38,280 bases of DNA. It comes from a virus. How positions within the stretch are numbered: the first letter of the stretch is position 1; each line of letters begins with the position of its first letter. Shown in pieces: positions 1 to 8,524 of the stretch. The translations under genes were made by a program, and so were the position numbers. Below the pieces are notes generated by a model. That model was not told the DNA's origin and made no database searches. It saw nothing but the letters and a program-made list of their open reading frames with translations. The stretch is from positions 1 through 38,280 of the IMG/VR virus record IMGVR_UViG_3300030019_000083. The stretch is one strand, 5' to 3'.

Positions 1-11
1 GAAATAGATAC

Positions 12-62
12 ATAATCGAAAAATCAAAAAGTACATCTTTCTAAATCAAAAAGTACATCTTT
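12..62. repeat. Candidate phage end: inverted octamer plus tandem 22-nt transposase-site-like repeats
   Basis: ATAATCGA at 12-19 recurs in inverted orientation at 38267-38274, so the two copies sit within 20 nt of the two window ends. Just inside it, a 20-nt unit (AAATCAAAAAGTACATCTTT) occurs at 21-40 and again at 43-62, a 22-nt period. Mu carries 22-bp MuA-binding sites, two of them adjacent, at its right end. By position and period these repeats are candidate transposase-binding end sites. The exact terminal nucleotide and any target-site duplication cannot be fixed from this window. Confidence 0.45.
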
Positions 63-86
63 TTGAAGAAATGCAAAGATAGAAGA

Positions 87-115
87 AAAAAGGGATGCAT
101 TTTACATCCCTTTTT
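87..115. terminator. Bidirectional intrinsic terminator at the phage edge
   Basis: Perfect 11-bp inverted repeat: AAAAAGGGATG (87-97), 7-nt loop, CATCCCTTTTT (105-115). Read leftward the stem is followed by a T-rich tract. It lies just beyond the stop of the methyltransferase gene and so should end the leftward late operon before the phage/host boundary. The flanking A and T runs suggest it works in both directions. Confidence 0.8.
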
Positions 116-135
116 AATTCCTATTTAAATAATCT

Positions 136-966
136 TTAAACCCTCTTGTAAAGCATAATATCAGTATAACCTGCATTGTGGCCAACTCCTACGTTCATAC
201 CTTTCATGACCGCTCCTTTAAATGGATTCTCAGCATTTAAGTTGTTTTCAACCCATTCACAGAACTCAAGTATTGATGATTTGTTTGAAGTAAAGTAAAA
301 ATAGTTAGTTCCTTTTAGAACTGTTAGAACATCTAAATAGTTTCCCAGTCTCCAGTAGTTTGAATAAGTACTTACATCTGTGCTCAGATAGGGTGGATCA
401 ACAAGGAATACAACACCTGGTATGTTCTTAAACCTATCAAATAGTTCCCGATAATCGGACTTTACAACATTGATTCCGGATAGATATCCATCCGCAGAGG
501 AATAACCTGATTTTCTGACACAGTTGTACATCGTTTGTTTTTTTAAGTCCTCAATGTTCATTACATAGTTCATGCTGAATAATAATGAAGATGATAAAGT
601 AATATAATCAACAGCACCTGTTAACTCATCCACTTCAATACGTTTTATAATGCGATCCTTCAACTCTGTTGGTATAACCTTATCATTGGGCGAATTCTGG
701 ACAATAATGCGTATATCGTCAAGCAATGCGTTTGTACGGTCTATATTATTCAACCGTATGTGATAATTATCAAAATCATTGTAATAAACATATGCGTCCG
801 GACGTTCCCGGATAACGGTATGAGCCAATAAACCACTACCGCCAAATAAATCAACGAAAGTAGTCGACTTATCGAATAGTTTCAATGCAATTTTAAAATC
901 CTTTAAAAATCTTCTTTTTTGCCCCTGAAATGGTAGGGGAGCCGTTGTGAAAGTTACTTCATTCAT
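136..966 (-). CDS. D12-class (Dam-like) DNA N6-adenine methyltransferase
   Basis: This 276-residue protein has the length of Dam-type enzymes. It shows the AdoMet-binding motif FVDLFGGSG (residues 37-45) after an N-terminal PFQGQKRRF segment that fits motif X, and a catalytic DPPY at 190-193. It should transfer a methyl group from S-adenosylmethionine to N6 of adenine in phage DNA, probably to evade host restriction. It is the last gene of the leftward late operon, next to the phage end, which is where Mu carries its DNA-modification gene mom. No perfect Bacteroidetes promoter is visible directly upstream, so it may depend on readthrough from the tail genes or on the structured element at 1035-1163. 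Target sequence unknown. Confidence 0.85.
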   Translation of the reverse strand: MNEVTFTTAPLPFQGQKRRFLKDFKIALKLFDKSTTFVDLFGGSGLLAHTVIRERPDAYVYYNDFDNYHIRLNNIDRTNALLDDIRIIVQNSPNDKVIPTELKDRIIKRIEVDELTGAVDYITLSSSLLFSMNYVMNIEDLKKQTMYNCVRKSGYSSADGYLSGINVVKSDYRELFDRFKNIPGVVFLVDPPYLSTDVSTYSNYWRLGNYLDVLTVLKGTNYFYFTSNKSSILEFCEWVENNLNAENPFKGAVMKGMNVGVGHNAGYTDIMLYKRV

Positions 967-1023
967 AAATTACTCTTTTACTTTTTTGTTTTTAAATTGT
1001 TTTTAAATTTGATTTAAAACTAC

Positions 1024-1031
1024 TACTTTTG
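1024..1031 (+). promoter_or_regulatory. Candidate Bacteroidetes -7 box for a small RNA
   Basis: TACTTTTG matches the Bacteroidetes -7 consensus TAnnTTTG. A start about 6-7 nt downstream would fall at 1037-1038, at the beginning of the first inverted-repeat arm. No good TTTG -33 element lies at the usual 19-21 nt spacing; the nearest TTG is at 997-999. The call is therefore tentative. Confidence 0.35.
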
Positions 1032-1034
1032 CGA

Positions 1035-1163
1035 ACCACAAAAACAGCAGCACAAACCACGTCGGACACTCTTATACTAAGAGCATCCGGTTGACGTGGT
1101 TTGTGCTGCGTTTTTATCTAAAGTTTTTGTGGTGAAAATGAAGGAACCGGATGCTCTTTTTTT
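1035..1163 (+). ncRNA. Interlocked three-stem structured element, putative small RNA
   Basis: Three perfect inverted repeats interleave. A is 1035-1045 with 1123-1133 (11 bp). B is 1047-1063 with 1093-1109 (17 bp). C is 1079-1092 with 1145-1158 (14 bp). Arm order on the plus strand is A B C B' A' C'. Stem C therefore pairs the loop of hairpin B with sequence beyond A', which would be a pseudoknot, or else C competes with A/B. C' runs into a seven-T tract (1157-1163), as in an intrinsic terminator. A TAnnTTTG box sits just before A. The simplest reading is a rightward RNA of about 125-130 nt, opposite in sense to the flanking genes. A leftward RNA would also contain interlocked arms but would have no T-run. 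Function unknown. Confidence 0.5.
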
Positions 1164-1184
1164 ACTCAACATCCAAGAGTATTT

Positions 1185-4100
1185 TTAATTATCCCGATAT
1201 AATTTACCGTCATAAACGCTAAAATATACACTCCTACCGTCATTCTGGGGATTATGCATTGTTGAAATAAGTGGTAAGTTTCCAAACCAATTTTCACTAA
1301 CCCATTCCGTACCGTTCCATTTTTTTATTCCGGAATCTGTAATTTGAATTCCTTTTGCAGTAGCTAAAGAACTACCCCACAATACTTCAAACCCGTAAAT
1401 AGAACTAAAATATAGGTACTGATAATTATTCCAAAAAGAGAATAGACCATTATTTCCTATTTTAGTTTTAAATACATATCCGGTTGCGAATATATTAGCA
1501 TCATCCCAATAATAACCAGAGATATCAGGTAATTGTCTTTTCCCAAATATCGAAACACTTCCATTTAAATTTGGACAATTTATATTATTTATTATATCCT
1601 GTTTTGCTTCAATATAATATGTTCCTTGTGGTAATATCTTTGTAAATTCAAAAGAAGGTATTGCTCCCAAATCTCCATTCAGATTATCACTGTAAACTAT
1701 ATTTCCAAGAGAATCAATAATTTTAACACTGAATTGCATTCTACTTCCATTATTTGCATATTGATTTGTAAATCGAATTCGTACGTCAATACTTGAAGAA
1801 TGTTCGAATGTAAAAGTTTGGGTATTGGCAACTGCATGTACTTCATGTGTTATTTCGTCTGCAGTAACTAAACCTGAACTCCAAATTTCTTGTCTTTCAA
1901 TTGTTTGAATTTCAGGAGTAGTTAATACTCCTAACGAATCAATAGGATTTTCTGTAAATTCCATTGAATCTGACATGAGGGTATTATTAAAAATTCCAAG
2001 TCCACCAATTTTACCACCTAATGCCGTAATGATACCTTTTAAAACAACGTTTCCATCTTTATCCCAATTTAGATTACCATTAGCCTTACGGGCAGAACCA
2101 TCCTTATAATCGATTGATTTAGCAATTCCATCCAATGCATCCTGATACGTTCCACCTAACCACATTCCAACATTTACATTAGAATCTCCCTGCAAACCTG
2201 CTGTTATATCCTGACCACTTGCTAACGCAATCATAGAAGAGATAAGGCCATCTTTAAAATTTATCTTTCCGGCTATAATGTTGTTTATTAAGTCAAAATA
2301 GGTATTCCCGTCACTTGATACAATTTTGTCGGTAGTAATTCTACCGGGCAATATTTCTGTAAAACCGTACATTTTTGCATAACTTCGATCACCATCATTT
2401 TCACTATTCAAAATACCAACTAATAAATGATAATAACCTTCAATACCTTCCAATGCAATAGATGTCTCGCTTAATAAAAAGATACCTGTTGTTTCTGTTT
2501 TACTACATTTTGCATACAAGTAATACGACATATCCAGTTCGGTCAATACAGGCGAAATATAAGCCGGTAATGCCCAAAATTTATACTCTGAAACTGCATG
2601 AACACTTGAAACAGTATTAATCCCAAGAGTCATATGTTGTAATATTCCTTCTGGAGCTGTCAGTTTTTTATTCAATGGATCATACGTCACATTATGAATA
2701 ACGGATATTGGATTTATCATACTATCCACAAATCGAAACTGGAGACTTTCATCACCTGCTATCAACTGCATCGTTTTAATGCTTATAGGAGAAATAGATT
2801 CACTATAATTTAACAACGAATTTTGAAGCATTTCGGTTGTTTGCTTCACATCTGCCCACTGGCGACGTGCGTTACGTGTAACTTCCAAATCCTTCCGATC
2901 TGTCGCCTGTATCTGTGTAGGTATCGTTTTTAAAACAGTTCCTAAAGTTTCTCCTGTAACCTCGTTTGATAAGGTTATTTCTGGCTGTTTCGGTTTATTG
3001 ATAAATTCTTTAACAGCAGTAATTCTAATAACAACAGGTATATTTAAAAACTGATCATCTTGCAACGATACAAAATATCCACAGTTCAGAAATCCGCCAA
3101 TTGTCAACCAATTTCGTTTAGCATATATCTCATCAAGCGTACCGGTATAAGTATATTTTTGAGATTCATTTTCATACAGATATTTTACAGCAGCATTTAA
3201 TACATCAATTTCTGAACTTGTAATATAATTAGTTGGTAAACTAACATGAAAAACTGCATATTTATCTCCTATTTCTGGAAAGATTGATTCACATGGATAG
3301 TTTATACCATTGTCGGATGTAGGTACTATTTCAAATCGTTTTGTAGGTGCTTTATAGGCAACATTAAATTCTTTACCTGCCAATTGTCCGGTTTGAAAAA
3401 TAATAGTCATAGTCTCACCCGAAATAATTTCTTTTGAAAAATCCAACTCATCCGGGATCGATGAATCAATAATATCATATAGGTTCTTTTCGACATCAAC
3501 CGTATTAACCTGACTAACGATACCGATACGACTCGGATAAATTTTTGTTACATCCAAACTATCTTCCACCACACGACCGGTAGAAATTACTCGTTCAATA
3601 AATGTTCCTGAAGAGTCCGTTTTATAATCAATTCCTTTATAAGTAATAATTTGATTCTTTGGCATTCTTAGTGTAGAGCTTCCATATACACTTTTATCAA
3701 TATTCCGATTCGATCCCTCGATAAATAACCTGGTAATTGCTTTTGATGTACTTACATTTACACGTGAAGTACCTGGTATAAGTCCACAATTATAACCATA
3801 TTTCAATGGAATAGGTGAATCTTTCAATTTCTCAACAGGACGAATATGCAATATTTTATTCTCAAATTCCCATTCAGTATCAAAAGCTTCTTTTGCAACT
3901 AATTTCGACAATACATCGAAACAGTATTCATGATTAAAATCCAAACATACAGGATCAGCATCTATACAATCACCAACTGTCCAATCACCAGTAGAATCAC
4001 CAATATTCATATTATCTACCAATAGTTGTGCAAATCCGGTTGGTGTAAGAGTTAATGAGAATTTCAATTCAAAAGGACTATTCACTACACCATCGGCCAT

Positions 4101-4385
4101 AGTGAAGAATTTGAACTTAATATTTTTCAATAAACTTTGATAAGAGTCTAATAGAAGCGTATATTCATAATTCTCGCTATGGTGTTGGGTGAAGTTCTCA
4201 GGATCTAATAAAATGTATCGTTCGGCCTTAAAATCAATATATGAACCTTCAGGTATATCAATAAAAGTAGATAATGAGAAATAAAGGGTAAGTGAATTTT
4301 CACCCATTATAACTTTATACCGATAACTTTTATCATCAACTATCACATCAATTATTTGTTCACCTAATGAATTGTAAATTGTCAT
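1185..4385 (-). CDS. Large tail-tip / tail-associated structural protein
   Basis: This 1066-residue protein is the last of a run of tail genes that follows the tape measure and distal tail protein, the usual place for the tail hub or host-contact protein. The N-terminal ~400 residues are beta-rich and resemble tail-hub or Tal-type proteins by general character. The middle is compatible with a shaft-like region, with a short helical stretch near residues 490-530. The C-terminal ~250 residues look like beta-sandwich or fibre material. I see no catalytic motif. It probably forms the baseplate hub and extends as a fibre. Family assignment is inferred from position and composition, not from a diagnostic motif. 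It is preceded by an 85-nt gap containing a short tandem repeat. Confidence 0.6.
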   Translation of the reverse strand: MTIYNSLGEQIIDVIVDDKSYRYKVIMGENSLTLYFSLSTFIDIPEGSYIDFKAERYILLDPENFTQHHSENYEYTLLLDSYQSLLKNIKFKFFTMADGVVNSPFELKFSLTLTPTGFAQLLVDNMNIGDSTGDWTVGDCIDADPVCLDFNHEYCFDVLSKLVAKEAFDTEWEFENKILHIRPVEKLKDSPIPLKYGYNCGLIPGTSRVNVSTSKAITRLFIEGSNRNIDKSVYGSSTLRMPKNQIITYKGIDYKTDSSGTFIERVISTGRVVEDSLDVTKIYPSRIGIVSQVNTVDVEKNLYDIIDSSIPDELDFSKEIISGETMTIIFQTGQLAGKEFNVAYKAPTKRFEIVPTSDNGINYPCESIFPEIGDKYAVFHVSLPTNYITSSEIDVLNAAVKYLYENESQKYTYTGTLDEIYAKRNWLTIGGFLNCGYFVSLQDDQFLNIPVVIRITAVKEFINKPKQPEITLSNEVTGETLGTVLKTIPTQIQATDRKDLEVTRNARRQWADVKQTTEMLQNSLLNYSESISPISIKTMQLIAGDESLQFRFVDSMINPISVIHNVTYDPLNKKLTAPEGILQHMTLGINTVSSVHAVSEYKFWALPAYISPVLTELDMSYYLYAKCSKTETTGIFLLSETSIALEGIEGYYHLLVGILNSENDGDRSYAKMYGFTEILPGRITTDKIVSSDGNTYFDLINNIIAGKINFKDGLISSMIALASGQDITAGLQGDSNVNVGMWLGGTYQDALDGIAKSIDYKDGSARKANGNLNWDKDGNVVLKGIITALGGKIGGLGIFNNTLMSDSMEFTENPIDSLGVLTTPEIQTIERQEIWSSGLVTADEITHEVHAVANTQTFTFEHSSSIDVRIRFTNQYANNGSRMQFSVKIIDSLGNIVYSDNLNGDLGAIPSFEFTKILPQGTYYIEAKQDIINNINCPNLNGSVSIFGKRQLPDISGYYWDDANIFATGYVFKTKIGNNGLFSFWNNYQYLYFSSIYGFEVLWGSSLATAKGIQITDSGIKKWNGTEWVSENWFGNLPLISTMHNPQNDGRSVYFSVYDGKLYRDN

Positions 4386-4443
4386 TAAATTATATTTTAG
4401 TATTTATAAATCATCGATAATATTTTAAAATATGTCCATTACG

Positions 4444-4475
4444 ATTTCAATATTTCAATATTTCAACATTTCAAT
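4444..4475. repeat. Four tandem 8-nt units (ATTTCAAT)
   Basis: ATTTCAAT, ATTTCAAT, ATTTCAAC and ATTTCAAT follow one another at 4444-4475, overlapping the stop codon of the upstream fibre gene. This is a short simple repeat in an AT-rich tail-gene junction. No function is evident. Confidence 0.7.
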
Positions 4476-5286
4476 ATATCTTATAAAAATCATTTATGTT
4501 TTTTTCTATTGCAGTTCTTTGAAGTGACTTATCTGTGGAGTAAATTACTATTTCTTGCATACAATCCGGCCCTGTATAAGACCTTATCCCAATACCCCTA
4601 TCATCTGCTATTTTTGCAGCTGTAACACTTCCAGTTGTGAATAAGGAAAGTATTTCAGTATTGCCAGTTTTTGTTGAAAATGGTGAGATTAACTGACTAT
4701 TTCTAAAGAAAGTACCATTCCTAATATTGCTACTAGAGTAAGTACTATTAAAATATATCTGTCCATCTGCGTGAAAATCATAGGTTGAATTGCCCCCCAA
4801 TAGAAATGTATTTGAGCCACCTGATGGATTTACCACAAAAAAAACTGATCTTATGTTTGTTAACTGTGGCATGTCTAAAGAAACAGATTCGTTCTGATAA
4901 GCAATTGCTAATTTACCATTTATATGATGTGAAATTACATTACCATATGCAACAATCATTGGATTGCTTGACGTTTTGCTTGCATTATTTCCATTTCCGC
5001 TTTGATCGTACCAAATATCTACAAAACCGTTATCCGATCCGCAAAAATCCAATAAAGAAGCTGTATCCAATATACCTCCTACAAATCCAATGTCTTTCGT
5101 AGAATTATCTGTCTTCCTGACTCTAAGACAAAACCCATTATATGAACTACTTAATTTTCGCAATGAATATGCCGAAGAGGCTCCTGGAGCAATATCTAAC
5201 ATTGGTATATTTAAACTACCTGATCTATATGGGTCTATTAAATACATACTTCTTTCTATATATTTTTTGTTCGAATGAATAAACAT
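4471..5286 (-). CDS. Tail fibre / receptor-binding protein with a GH54-like lectin-fold domain
   Basis: The 271-residue protein contains AYSLRKLSSSYNG (about residues 38-50), RVRKTDNSTKDIGF, and WYDQSGNGNNA (about 92-102). These resemble the N-terminal signature of the alpha-L-arabinofuranosidase B catalytic (GH54, concanavalin-like) domain, a module that recurs in phage appendage proteins. The remainder looks like a beta-sandwich LamG/concanavalin domain. It lies between two other appendage genes after the tape measure, so a glycan-binding role at the tail tip is likely. Whether it retains hydrolase activity cannot be told. It starts 4 nt after the upstream gene ends. Confidence 0.6.
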   Translation of the reverse strand: MFIHSNKKYIERSMYLIDPYRSGSLNIPMLDIAPGASSAYSLRKLSSSYNGFCLRVRKTDNSTKDIGFVGGILDTASLLDFCGSDNGFVDIWYDQSGNGNNASKTSSNPMIVAYGNVISHHINGKLAIAYQNESVSLDMPQLTNIRSVFFVVNPSGGSNTFLLGGNSTYDFHADGQIYFNSTYSSSNIRNGTFFRNSQLISPFSTKTGNTEILSLFTTGSVTAAKIADDRGIGIRSYTGPDCMQEIVIYSTDKSLQRTAIEKNINDFYKIY

Positions 5287-5289
5287 AGC

Positions 5290-5928
5290 TTATGAGTTGA
5301 AAGGGAATCCCTGAGCTGTAATGTTATCATATTCCCATCCTGAATCAAGATTTGGGATACCACCTGAATTGACAATATCAATTAAATCAGAGGCATTACG
5401 TGCGTTCTGATTTGCTTTATTTGCAACCTCGATCAATCGGTCCTCAACCGTTTGCAAATCCTGTGTAAGAGGAAGCAATTTTAAATTATAAGCTCTGTTT
5501 ACAGCAGCTTGCATCATCGTTAATTTATTTTGTTCCCCTTCAGATAATACCGACGAATTTGCAGCACTTTCCATTTGACGGATAGCTGCTATAATTTCAG
5601 CATCATCACGTCTTACTACTCCATATTCTGTAATAAATATGCTATAATTCGGATATTCTTCATCCTTAATCTGAGTTGGACGTTTGGCTTCGTTCTCCTT
5701 ATAAATCCTGTAATCAACTCCTACCCGTACACCATCCGGTCTAAGTAACCATTCGTAGTTTTCGGCTCCAGGTGCTCCGGAAAAATTAACCGGACTACCA
5801 TCGGTATTTGGGCATGCCATATTTGGGTTGCGAATTTCGTAATCAATCCCTTCAACTAAATTGTTATAATCACGTTCATCAATTGGGTTTAACCAATAAA
5901 TTAAAATTCCTTTGCTTAAATCAGTCAT
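5290..5928 (-). CDS. Tail protein of unknown function
   Basis: I do not recognise this 212-residue protein. The N-terminal half is mixed alpha/beta with many Asn and Pro residues. The C-terminal half (about residues 105-190) is predicted helical with heptad-like spacing, so it may be a trimeric coiled-coil connector. No signal peptide or membrane segment is visible. It sits between the 542-residue fibre-like gene and the GH54-like fibre gene, so a structural or assembly role in the tail tip is inferred from context only. Confidence 0.55.
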   Translation of the reverse strand: MTDLSKGILIYWLNPIDERDYNNLVEGIDYEIRNPNMACPNTDGSPVNFSGAPGAENYEWLLRPDGVRVGVDYRIYKENEAKRPTQIKDEEYPNYSIFITEYGVVRRDDAEIIAAIRQMESAANSSVLSEGEQNKLTMMQAAVNRAYNLKLLPLTQDLQTVEDRLIEVANKANQNARNASDLIDIVNSGGIPNLDSGWEYDNITAQGFPFNS

Positions 5929-5953
5929 TTTATTTTGTTTTTAAATTGTTATG

Positions 5954-7582
5954 TTAGATTAAATAAATTGTTAGTCCCTGTCCTGGAGTTACAGAACCTA
6001 CACCTGTTACAAATACCTCGACATAGTCACCAATCGCAAACGATATCGGATTAGTCGTTAATACGACGGGGACAGTTGCCGTTCTGGTTGTACTCGCACC
6101 TGAGTTGAATGTCAGGTTGGTTGAAAATATTGATACTCCGTTTTTCTTTACAATTACTGTAAATGTTCCACCAACCGCCGGAACAATTAATTCTCCAACA
6201 ATATTTGTAAAACTTTGAGCTGTTTGAAAAACATATCTATTTTTTCGTACTGAAGTGGAAGATGTAATATCGGTAACTTCATCAGAACAAACTAACGGGA
6301 TGGTATTAAGTATTTTTGATTGATTTACGGTTAGTCCCTGTGCACTTATTCCCGTATCGGTTGTACCAATATACCAGTTACCATTTACACCAATATGAGG
6401 TGTAATACCATCATCTCCATCAGATGGAGTAGGTATTGCAGCAACGATATCATCTTTAAGTGTTACAACTGAAAGTTTTTTACCACTCTCTGTGACTATA
6501 TTTTCACCTTCAGAAGTGATTGCTTGAGGAAACGATGTAAAAGAATCTTTTATAAGTCCGGTCATGTAAACCGGTGTTATTCCTATTTTTTCAAATAAAA
6601 CTGTACTTGGATCAAACCCATCAAATTTGTTTTCATAGGCACCATCACCGCTGACCCTTACGGTATTTAGCGCGATGCCGGAAACTAACATTTTGATTAA
6701 ATTGTAAGTCCCGATTTTTACAATTTTAGTATAAATCCCGATTGTCGAAAAATCAGATTGTTTAGCTATTAAGAATAAATCTCCATTTCCAAGGGTGTCT
6801 ACAATTGCATTCGTAATCCTGAATGTACCGTTGGTAGATGCTGAGAGAACTACCTCATTCGTAATAATTTTTTTTACACTAATATCAGAATAATTCGGTA
6901 TGACAGGAATATCTACTACCGTTGAATCGATAGTCCAGGCACCAAGTGTATATATCGCAAAAACAGTATTACCTGCCGGAATTAATACCCCGTTGAAAGT
7001 GATAGGAAAAGAAGTAGAAGGAACTATAAATGTCATGGACTTTGTTACATCTCCAAGAGATGGAAAAATAACACTTCCTCCGTTTGTATTGCAACTAATT
7101 TTCCAATTATCAGCATCACTGACTTTTATTGTATAAGATAAATGCCCTAGGATTAAAGTTATTTCTTCAGCATCTACCACTACAGGAGAAACCTGTGAAG
7201 TACCATATACGGTAAATGGAGGTATAGCAGCGTTTGGATTTGACACGTCTATAGTCCGGATATAAATCTTATCAATCGTATCGACGCGCTGATCAAAATA
7301 AGGAGCTCGAAATCTTCCGGAATATGTTCCACATAAATACCCAGTATTTTCATAAAACCCAATATTTAAAAATGTATCAAAAAATGCCAGTGTATTAGCT
7401 TGTATGGTTTGAATTCCAGTACCCGGGTCATTTCCTCCGCCAGTATTCAATAAGGATAATGGAAATCGAACCGATGTTTTCGGGTTCGTATCAATCCTGT
7501 ATCCGATACCGAATACATTGTTCAGGTTTCCCTCATAAATTGGAAGTGTACTGGCTTTAACGGGAATTATATTTTCACTCAT
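5954..7582 (-). CDS. Tail appendage / fibre-like protein
   Basis: This 542-residue protein is rich in beta-strand, Gly, Thr and Val. Near residue 390 it contains GDDGITPHIG followed by NGNWYIG, a short motif common in phage fibre and baseplate proteins just before receptor-binding domains. The C-terminal ~110 residues look like a compact beta-sandwich head. The start overlaps the upstream distal tail gene by 8 nt, suggesting translational coupling. It is probably a trimeric appendage or receptor-binding protein. Position and composition, not homology to a named family, carry the call. Confidence 0.55.
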   Translation of the reverse strand: MSENIIPVKASTLPIYEGNLNNVFGIGYRIDTNPKTSVRFPLSLLNTGGGNDPGTGIQTIQANTLAFFDTFLNIGFYENTGYLCGTYSGRFRAPYFDQRVDTIDKIYIRTIDVSNPNAAIPPFTVYGTSQVSPVVVDAEEITLILGHLSYTIKVSDADNWKISCNTNGGSVIFPSLGDVTKSMTFIVPSTSFPITFNGVLIPAGNTVFAIYTLGAWTIDSTVVDIPVIPNYSDISVKKIITNEVVLSASTNGTFRITNAIVDTLGNGDLFLIAKQSDFSTIGIYTKIVKIGTYNLIKMLVSGIALNTVRVSGDGAYENKFDGFDPSTVLFEKIGITPVYMTGLIKDSFTSFPQAITSEGENIVTESGKKLSVVTLKDDIVAAIPTPSDGDDGITPHIGVNGNWYIGTTDTGISAQGLTVNQSKILNTIPLVCSDEVTDITSSTSVRKNRYVFQTAQSFTNIVGELIVPAVGGTFTVIVKKNGVSIFSTNLTFNSGASTTRTATVPVVLTTNPISFAIGDYVEVFVTGVGSVTPGQGLTIYLI

Positions 7583-8522
7583 AATCTATTGGTATATAAA
7601 TATTATCTTCTGTTACAAATACACATCCATCCTCAGCTTCTATTACAAAATAATTTTCAACAAATGACACTGTTTCAAATACCAGGCTAAATGAGATTGC
7701 AATACCGTTTGAAAATGGACGAATCTTTGTAAATCCGGTCATATTCGAATAGTAACAGCTTATATCATTTCCATCAGCTATTTGTAGTGATAAAGCCTCT
7801 GTTTTTGATAATTTATTGAATAAGGCGTTATAGTTGGTATAAAACTCATTCAAGGACTCAGCCAACATCACGCAGTCAATTGTTATCTTTTTTGATTTGA
7901 CGTTTGAACCTGTATAAGCTGTTACTCCGTTACTGCGTTCAGTTGTTATGATTAATCCTGGTTTCGAATCAGAAATCTGAAGTGCTGAATTGTATATGTT
8001 TTTTACTATGATTCCAAAATTCTTTAATTCGATATGATTTAACCAAACATACGTGTTTTGTACTTTTGTAGAAACCGGATCCAGAATAGTAGTATCAAAT
8101 ATTGATAATGGAGTATCATCCGAAAATTGAACATCTATTTCGGCTGATTTACTACTTGTCTTTATCAATCCACCCCGGAACGTAAATTGAGGACAGGAGA
8201 CATATCGCAATATAAATGTCTTATCAAATTCGCGTATGTAAACTGACTTAATTCCGGATCCCGTTATTAATGATTTAAAAGTATTCAGAAAATTCAGAAA
8301 ATCAGCCGTTGTAACAGCGTTTAAATAGAATTTAATCGTTACTTTTTTAGCATTAAAATAGATTTCCGATAAATCGACATCCAACCCATCCTGTTCAAAC
8401 CAGTCGTTTGATTTTGGTTCTTTCCGTTCCGGAAAAGCGATCAGGTCATTATCTCCACCCCGGAGAATGAACATCCCCAGGTTAGCTATATCAACACCAT
8501 TTATAATACATGAACCTGCCAT
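7575..8522 (-). CDS. Distal tail protein (Dit-like)
   Basis: The 315-residue protein follows the tape-measure gene by 2 nt, where siphoviruses encode Dit. Its N-terminus (INGVDIANLGMFILRGG, then a PERKEPKSNDWFEQDG segment and a beta-rich KKVTIKFYL stretch) fits the first beta-domain of Dit proteins, which ring the tip of the tail tube. The remaining ~180 residues appear to form a second beta-rich domain like those of two-domain Dits. It supports a long, non-contractile tail, since no sheath gene is seen in the window. Confidence 0.6.
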   Translation of the reverse strand: MAGSCIINGVDIANLGMFILRGGDNDLIAFPERKEPKSNDWFEQDGLDVDLSEIYFNAKKVTIKFYLNAVTTADFLNFLNTFKSLITGSGIKSVYIREFDKTFILRYVSCPQFTFRGGLIKTSSKSAEIDVQFSDDTPLSIFDTTILDPVSTKVQNTYVWLNHIELKNFGIIVKNIYNSALQISDSKPGLIITTERSNGVTAYTGSNVKSKKITIDCVMLAESLNEFYTNYNALFNKLSKTEALSLQIADGNDISCYYSNMTGFTKIRPFSNGIAISFSLVFETVSFVENYFVIEAEDGCVFVTEDNIYIPIDYE

Positions 8523-8524
8523 AA

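Noticed and set aside
21-62. Tandem 22-nt repeat as a CRISPR fragment
   Set aside because: The units are directly adjacent with a 2-nt gap and no spacers, and there are no cas genes; phage-end transposase sites fit better.
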